A stretch of DNA of 64,000 nucleotides from Adiantum capillus-veneris (lineage: Eukaryota > Streptophyta > Polypodiopsida > Polypodiales > Pteridaceae): positions 69,011,370 through 69,075,369 of the forward strand of contig CM043952.1 in the NCBI GenBank assembly GCA_014529385.2, in the 5' to 3' direction. A model generated the notes under the pieces. The model ran no database searches. It had not been told where the DNA came from and was given only the letters and a program-made list of their open reading frames with translations. Below, piece after piece: positions 57,307 through 64,000 of this stretch. Made by a program: the position numbers and the translations under genes. The stretch's first letter is position 1, and the number at the start of each line of letters is the position of its first letter.

Positions 57307-58895
57307 TGTCAAAAAAATTAATATCTAACCAACCCAAATGATTTTCTCATATTAAACTGATCACTTAATGTGGGAGAATAAACGGGACCAAGGGTTAATA
57401 TATTGAGATGTGCTTATAGATCTATCTCAACACGGGGCCAATGGTAAAGGGGCCCAAATGAGACATGATCTATCAAAGAGCAAGGCTAACCAATGGAGCA
57501 TAAGACCTTAGGGTTAGCTTCATTGAAGACCTCCAATAGTTAGTGTAAAAGTCCTTTGACCTTAGGTAAGCTAGGGCTGAGCTTGAGGTGGAAACCCAGC
57601 CCAAGCTTGAGATACTTGAGGTCGGAACCGGGCCCAAGATTAAGATTCTTGAAGTGCTTGATGATTGAGATGCTTGAGGTGCTTGTCATGCTTGAGATGC
57701 TAAGGTTGCACTTAGGTGAGAATCCAACCGAAGCTTAAAGTGCTTAAGGGCCAAGCTTGTGGAGGGAACTGTGCCTATTCATGAGGGGCTTGAGGTTTCA
57801 AAAGGTCAAGATTCAATCCCTACAAGGAGGAGGCAAGCCCTACAAGAGGGCGGATGAGAGAGACCACCCACACACTCACACAAGGCATGCATGGTACAAA
57901 GAAAGCAAAAGGGACACTTCAAAAGTTCCTCCTCATGTTGCCCTCATGGTGTGTCTGAAGCCTATTGCTTGGCCACCCAAGGGGTCCAATGATAGTTTAA
58001 GAGATTTAATTAATTGATTTTGCATTTATGAAGTCCTCTCTCTCAAAGGGGAAAGGGAGACACTTGTCCCAAGGCTACCCTTGTTGCTTGTAATGCCTCC
58101 TGCTTGTGATTGGCTAGGCTTGGAGGGGTCCAATGAGCTTCAAGAATGAGCTACAAGGGGGGGTCGACCCAAGCAAGCTAGGGGGTTGCTTAGGGGGTAT
58201 ACTCACCCACACACACTCTCATTGTGTGCTATGCAAAGTGCAAGAGCTCCCTCTCCTTCTTCAAGCAAGTAGAGGTTGAGAGCCTACATCAACACTCTTG
58301 GCTATGGAGTGCAAATCCAACCAAGAGCAATGCTTCAATGCTTAAGCTTTCCATCTTCTCCATCTTCATTACTATGCTATTATGTATGCTAGCAAGAAGA
58401 GTTATGATAAGTGAGGAACTAATGTCTTTCTCCTATGAAATGTTTCTTATTCCTCTTCCCTACCCTCATTCATTGCTAGCTTTCTCCACCTTCGAAGGTG
58501 TTTGAGGTCTTGGGACTAAGGCTTGGGAAAGTTAAAGATTTCTTCAAAGTTTATGTTATGCTTGTGATGCATGAAACTTTCCATCTTCATTGCATCACCT
58601 AGGTCACAAGGAACACAAAGATTGTATTGTAACAAGTCTCTCTTAATGGGAGAAATCATAATACAAATGCCTATTGGATGGGGGACCGTCTCCACATAAA
58701 TCAAGTCCTCAACTGTTGTCATGTTCTTTAAATTATCTCTCTTGTGCAAAAGTATTGTTCATGCCATGCTAACTAATTGCTATGCCTATGTTGTTATCTT
58801 CAATTATGTTCACCGGCTATGCTCACAAAGTAATTTCTCAGAACTACTCTCATTAATTTCCACTACTCTCAATTTAATAGGCCAATTCCATTACA
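57307..58895 (+). repeat. LTR related to the solo LTR, possibly a 5' LTR
   Basis: 1,589 bp, TGTCAAAAAAATT to CCATTACA. TTGGTATTAGAG follows at 58896, one mismatch from the initiator-Met primer site, which suggests a plus-strand 5' LTR. Its interior is cut off after about 180 bp by the chromovirus LTR at 59077. The first part is also homologous, in the same orientation, to that minus-strand LTR. Confidence 0.65.
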
Positions 58896-59076
58896 TTGGT
58901 ATTAGAGAATTTGGTTTTTCTTTTCTTGCTTAAGAAGAGAGATCCTTAAGTAGCCTATAAATGGTTGATGTTGTTAATTATATTAGGGTAAGTGGAACTG
59001 GGATCTATTATCGGTTTTCTTGAGCCCATTATGTGGGATATGGTGCACACCTCGGGAGCTTTGGACTTAATAATGG

Positions 59077-59869
59077 TGTCATAATAATTGATATCTAATT
59101 CTCCTAAATGATTTTCTCATGTTAAACTTTTCATTTGATATGGGGAAGTGCCAGGGGAGAAAAAGCTAGAATATTGGTTAAGCTAGTAGACTTGCCACAC
59201 TAGGGATCCAAAGGAGGGAAAATAGGGATCCAAAGGGGGGGCCATCTACAAAAGAGCAATGTGCAACAATGGGCTTAAAAGGCTTAAAAGACCCTAAGGT
59301 TCAGCCCATTAAGACTTCCAAAATGCTAAGGTCCCAAAATTCAAAGGTTGTGTTCAAAGGCCAAACACTAGGGAAATTGGATGCTTAGTGTGTGTCACAA
59401 AAAGTCTTTGTCAATCCCTACATAGGAGGGGGAGAGCCTTGCAAGTAGGGGATGAGAGAGAAATACACACACACACACAAGCTCCCTTTACACAAAGGGA
59501 ATGAGGGACACATGTCAGCTCCCTAGCACAGATGCCCACAAGGTGTACCCAATTCCTATTGGATGGCCTTGGAGGTGGACCAATGAGAATTAGGCTAGAG
59601 TAAATCTAGTTTAATTAATTTAAAAACACTTAGTAAAATAACTAATCATAATTAAGCTCTCTAGAAGACTATTGGACAGTCTCCCAAGGGGACCAATGAG
59701 CATTCAGCAGCCCAATGGCTTTGTAAGACAGGGTGACTAGAGCCTGAGAGTCCACCACCCAACCACCCTTTATATGGGCATGCCCCTTGGCCCTTTGCCC
59801 TAGTTGGACTTCCCATTCCACACTGCATAGCCTGGCCTTGCCTTATCTGGCCTTGCCGGTGTCCTGACA
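59077..59869 (-). repeat. 3' LTR of the chromovirus
   Basis: 793 bp. On the minus strand it begins TGTCAGGACACC after the purine tract and ends TATTATGACA, with CATATAAAGGGTGG as the TATA region (near 59770). The TGTCA...TGACA ends define a family shared with 23404-24113. Confidence 0.8.
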
Positions 59870-59883
59870 TTACTCCCCCCTTA

Positions 59884-61262
59884 AGAAGAGTTTTCGTCCT
59901 CGAAAAGAAAAGTGGGAAACTTCTTCTTAAGAACACTAATGTTTTCCCAAGTGGCACCTTCTTCAGGTCGGTCTTTCCACTTGATTAAGGCTTGTTGTCG
60001 TACGTGATGATGTGTAAGCAACTCATGATAATCAAGAACACGTTCAGGTTCATGCGGTAAGGTAGGAGGTTCAATGTAATCAACCAAAACCTGTTGGTCA
60101 ATGACATTTTCGTCCCCACGTAACCGCTTTTGTAGACGTCTTACATGAAACACCGGATGAATGCGAGAATGTGAAGGTAGTAATAGTTTGTAGGCATGAT
60201 CACCTACTCACTTGACTATTTTGAAAGGCCCACAATATCGGAAAGATAATTTAGGCGTCGGTCCAGCTTTCAGACTTTCTGAATGTTTTGGCACACGTAA
60301 AAATACTTCCTCCCCTTCTTCAAAGGTAACTTGCCGACGTTTCTCATCAGCGTATTTCTTATACCGATCATGTGCTTGCCGGACATTCTGGCGAGCAAGT
60401 TTCAGCATATCCATGTGGTCTTGGAGAAAATCCTTAACCTATTGGAGTTTTTCCATTGCCAACCCCACCGTAACTGGTGACCTAGGTTGAAACCCGTACA
60501 TGAGTATGAAAGGACTAAAACCTTATGTGACATGCTCAACACTGTTGTAGGAAAACTCAAGAATAGGTAAGTATTCTTCCTAGTCTGACTGTTTTTTGAT
60601 GACGTATGCTCTTAGCATATCCTCTAGCACCTGGTTAACCCGTTCCGTTTGACCGTGTGTTTCCGGATGATCAGTTGTACTGAGGTTTAGTTGTGTACCC
60701 TATCGTTTATATACAGCTCTCCAAAAGTGGTTGTTAAACTTGGGATCACGGTCACTAACAATGTTACTTGGCAACCCATACAATTTGTATAGATTTTTCA
60801 CAAATAACTTGGCTAGTTCTGGCATCTTAACCATTGATTTGGTCAGAATAAACTTACATAGTTTAGTCAGCCTGTCTACGACCACCCATACTCAGTCATG
60901 ATCTCGTAAAGTGGTTGGTAAACCTACAATAAAATCCATAGAGATACTTTCCCATTTTCCATTGGGAATCTCCAAACGATGTAAGAGTCCTCCTGCTTTT
61001 CGGCGCTCTGTCTTGTTAACTTGACAATTTTGGCAGTGCAAGACATACGCTTGAACAAAGCCATGTATACTTGGCCAGTAAAATTGTCGTCGTACGAGAG
61101 TATAAGTTTTTCTAATCCCCGGGTGCCCTTCACTTGGACTATCATGACATTCATAAAGAATTTGGCGCTGAATGTCCGTGTCCGTTGGTACGCAAACTCT
61201 CCACTTGTGGAGTAGGTACCCATTGTCGATGGTAAAATGCTTCCATCATTGTAGTTCATCAC
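59884..61262 (-). pseudogene. Chromovirus integrase and chromodomain
   Basis: Right to left: the zinc-binding region (61262-60924, partly out of frame); MVVDRLTKLCKFI and GLPSNIVSDRDPKFNNHFW (60885-60705), giving two catalytic Asp regions; then RRQVTFEEGEEVFLRVPKHS and SFRYCGPFKIV (60414-60210). The chromodomain follows: PERVLDYHELLTHHHVRQQA, LIKWKDRPEEGATWENISVL (60060-59940). It ends FLFEDENSS at 59881. Chromodomains direct integration to heterochromatin. Several frame breaks separate the parts. Confidence 0.85.
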
Positions 61263-61362
61263 TTGATAAAGGAGAACTAGGTGTGGAGGTTAACTATACA
61301 GTACCGTCATTGGAGTGAGAAGGATCCCTCTTTTGAACATGGATCCACACTTTGGAATATGC

Positions 61363-62720
61363 TTAATCATACTCATATTTTCCCTTGAGAGAATCTAAAA
61401 ATTCACTACGAAGTTCCGTGAACAAGAGTGAATTGATCTCTAGCATTCTACTTAGAGTGTCTGCCACTACATTGTATCGGCCTTTGCGATACCTTAGCTT
61501 GACGTCATATTCCTGAAGGATCTTGGTCCACCTGGCTTTTTGACCCTTTAAATCTGTTTTTTGTGTAAACCATTTGATGCTTTCATGGTCAAACACAATC
61601 TCGAATTAAGCACCATACAGATAATGGCGCCATGTTTTTTAAGGCAATCACTATTGCATAGAGTTTGTGCTCGTAAGCAGAATAATTCTGCTGAGCTGCA
61701 TCAACCTAGCTGCATCAACCTTCTTACTTTCAAATGCAATCGGTCGTCCGTCTTGTAATAGGACTGCTCCACTAGCATGATCACTGGCGTCCGTTTCCAA
61801 AACGAATGGTTTCAAAGGATCTATAATAGCCAGTATAGGAGCTGTAGCTAATGCATCCTTGAGAGTATCAAAATTGTACTGTTGAGCGAATCCCCACTGA
61901 AAAGATTTTCCTTTGCCTTTAAGTTGATCCGTCATAAGAACAGCAAGTTGAGCATAGTTTTTAACGAACCTTCGGTAAAAACCTGCAAATTCTAAAAATA
62001 TCTGTAATTCTTCCAGACTTTTAGGAGGAGGCCATTTTCAGATGGTATCCACTTTGGATTGATCCATGTATAGGCCGTGAGCTGAAATAACATGCCCTAA
62101 ATAATGAATTTTATCTTTTAGAAAATCACATTTAGATTCCTTGGCATATAACTTGTTTGTACGTAACAACTCAAAACACCTACCTGAGATGTTGTAAGTG
62201 CTAGGATATCATCGAGGAAAACAATGACAAATTTTCCCAAATATGGCTTCAAGACACTATCCATAAGTGTCATGAATGTTGTGGGCGCATTGGTTAACCT
62301 AAAGGGCATCACCAAAAACTCGTAGTGTCCAAACCGTGTTCAGAATGCAGTCTTAGGTATATCGGCAAGTCGAATACGGACTTGGTGATATCCTGACCGC
62401 AAGTCGATCTTTGAAAAAATGTGAGCATGAGTTAGCTTATCAAATAACTCATCTACTCTTGGCAATGGGTATTTGTCTTAACTGTAACTGGTTACGCAGA
62501 AGACGAATAATTTGTCTTCCCTTGCCCTGGTTGTCTACGCACATGCGTATCTTGCCGTCCTTTTTCTTCACGAAAAGGATAGGCGAAGCCCATGGTGAAG
62601 AACTGGGTTGTATAAACCCCTTTGCTAAGGTAGTCAACAAGCTGACGTTCCACCTCAGCAGCCTCTGAGTGACTCATACGATAAGGTGGTTTACTAACAG
62701 GTTTATAGCCTGCAGCCACG
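61363..62720 (-). pseudogene. Chromovirus reverse transcriptase and RNase H
   Basis: [18 protein letters not shown] at the start, [20 protein letters not shown] (62615-62555), [10 protein letters not shown], then after shifts [20 protein letters not shown] and [11 protein letters not shown] (62315-62200), carrying the catalytic Asp pair. RNase H shows PFVLETDASDHASGAVLLQD (61835-61770) and FDHESIKWFTQK (61596-61560), ending RKGRYNVVADTLSR. The frame is broken at least four times. Confidence 0.85.
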
Positions 62721-62759
62721 TCAATGCTATGTTGTACTGATCGTGTTGGCGGTAATCCT

Positions 62760-63440
62760 GATGGAAAATCACTAGGAAATACATCTTGAAATTCCTTTTA
62801 TAATTTTTGTAATTGACTAGCAATGTTTGCAGTGGTGATGAAGGTATATCCTTTTCTCCTAACAACAGCACATGTGTGCCATGGGATTCAAACATCAAGC
62901 TGTTGTGCTCATAGCTATGCTTCAGTGATGGTCCTAGGCTATGCAACCACTCCCTACCAAGAACCACATCAGCCCTTTCCATGTTCATAACCTGAAAATC
63001 CAAACAAGTAGAGTACCCTTGTACTTCCAATGGAACAGCTCGGCATTGAGTATCCCATATTTCAGTATCATTTCCATTCATCATTGCTACCTTGTAGCAA
63101 TGATGAATGGAACAGCTCAGCATTGAGTATCCCATATTTCAGTATCATGTCCATTCATCATTGCTACCTTGTAGCAGTGGGTACTCGGAGTTTGAGGCAG
63201 TTTGAGCTTTTTCACCAATCCATAATTGATGAAATTGTGAGTAGCACCGTCATCTACCAAGATGCGCACCTTGTGTCCTTGCAAATATCCGTGCATACGT
63301 ACGAACTCATGTGGTCCAAAGGTTTCTTGCCACATGGAAGCTGTGAGACAGCATTCATGCACCACCTCAGTGTGTGTTACTTCCACTGTAGAGAAATTTG
63401 AGGAAGACTCGAGAGGCAGTAGTTGCACCGTGTGCACTGA
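62760..63440 (-). pseudogene. Chromovirus retropepsin with internal duplication
   Basis: GYLQGHKVRILVDDGATHNF (63320-63225) carries the active-site triad in the form DDGA, where relatives have DSGA. LDFQVMNMERADVVLGREWL (about 63005-62945) is the paired C-terminal motif. Between them the segment AMMNGxDTEIWDTQC occurs twice because of a tandem duplication of about 69 bp (63048-63180), which includes a perfect inverted repeat. Confidence 0.82.
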
Positions 63441-63470
63441 TTTCTCCTTCCCCAGGGCAGCAGATTTCCC

Positions 63471-63866
63471 CTAGGGACAATCCTTTTTGCCATGGCCTCT
63501 TCCTAAGCATTGAAAACATAGCTTCTCTTTCTTGGCCTTATCAAAATCCTCAGGAGAGAGAGGACCCCTCGACCCCTTGGGTTTTTTAGATGTATCTGAA
63601 TTAGCAACTAGAAATTTTCTTCTATTGTGTCCATACTGAGTGCGTGTATTACCATGTATACTAGCAGGCACATTACTATTATGCATTTTCTTCTCATCAA
63701 GGTTATCATGAATATGTGCTTTCACTATGGCTTCCTCAAGTGTTTTAGGGTCTTGGGTCGTCACATACTTCTTAAGCTCGGGTGTCAGACCTCGTATGAA
63801 CTGTTGGGGTATAAAGCCCAATGTGGTCGCCCAGGTAAGTGGGCGGGCCGCCAGGTATGTACACAT
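63471..63866 (-). pseudogene. Chromovirus Gag, C-terminal part
   Basis: RGLTPELKKYVTTQDPKTLE, EAIVKAHIHDNLDEKK and a basic linker lead to CFQCLGRGHGKKDCP, a complete CCHC zinc knuckle (about 63515-63471). The capsid N-terminus is absent; Gag-like sequence stops near 63830. Confidence 0.8.
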
Positions 63867-64000
63867 ATTCTTTTGTAAAAACCTAATAAGAACTCACTAT
63901 GCTCTACCCATTACAGTAGAGCGAGTTCACCATATCGTCGTGCTCTTCTTCTCGCACTCTCTCTCGTGTCGCACTTCCGCTCGTACTCCTTCAACTGGTA
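63867..64000. other. Window-edge sequence, not recognised
   Basis: The chromovirus gag does not continue here. TGTACACATATTC near 63857 and TC-rich sequence to the edge could be the start of another inserted LTR, but there is too little to say. Confidence 0.3.

Larger units (their letters stand above)
59077..64000 (-). mobile_element. Chromovirus (chromodomain Ty3/gypsy), decayed, truncated by the window edge
   Basis: Minus strand: gag with zinc knuckle (63.5 kb), retropepsin, RT, RNase H, integrase and chromodomain (59.88 kb), a purine tract (AAGGGGGGAG, 59882-59873) and 3' LTR 59077-59869. The 5' LTR must lie right of the window if it survives. Stops and frameshifts break every domain. Confidence 0.88.

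Overview
The window is nuclear DNA from a land plant with a large, repeat-rich genome. The evidence is plant Ty3/gypsy lineages (a Tat-type element with two RNase H domains and a chromodomain chromovirus), a CACTA (En/Spm) transposon with plant-type TNP2 transposase exons, plant tRNA primer sites (tRNA-Asp and initiator-Met), a plant HIPP-type metal-binding gene fragment, and long GA/TC and CA microsatellites. I find no rRNA or tRNA gene, no CRISPR array and no convincing intact host gene. The sequence does not settle angiosperm, gymnosperm or fern.

Layout. 1-62 and 23404-24113 are the two halves of an old LTR split by a minus-strand Tat-type gypsy element (about 63-23403). A younger plus-strand gypsy element (7010-20248, target duplication AACAT) sits inside the Tat gag, at the first cysteine codon of its zinc knuckle. 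A 218-bp MITE sits at the inner edge of the Tat 5' LTR. 24114-29049 is mostly unrecognised sequence with two related MITEs and a 441-bp near-perfect hairpin. 29050-38490 is a gutted chromovirus relic whose 3' LTR is split by a CACTA transposon (30194-37879, target duplication AAT). The CACTA element carries a captured HIPP (heavy-metal-associated, CaaX-ended) gene fragment.

38906-39611 is a decayed ORF resembling L1-type ORF1. 39862-43760 is a minus-strand element with only 143-bp LTRs (target duplication GACAC). 43766-55210 is an older gypsy relic with a broken minus-strand gag, split by a second copy of the inner gypsy family (45606-54326, target duplication GTTTT) that has lost RT, RNase H and integrase. 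55258-56756 is a solo LTR (target duplication ACAAG), 57307-58895 a related LTR, and 59077-64000 a decayed minus-strand chromovirus running off the window.

The most interesting object is the inner gypsy family represented by 7010-20248 and 45606-54326. The larger copy has an uninterrupted 1803-codon pol frame. After the integrase it encodes a second retropepsin-like domain (DTGA ... IDWGTG), then a tail with four W-V/I-P-K motifs, in addition to the normal upstream protease (DGGA). It also has four zinc knuckles in two pairs, three copies of the polypurine tract, and a 1.6-kb 3' tail. In the second copy that tail carries a 115-codon acidic ORF. Pairwise comparison of the two copies also allows individual nonsense mutations to be identified.
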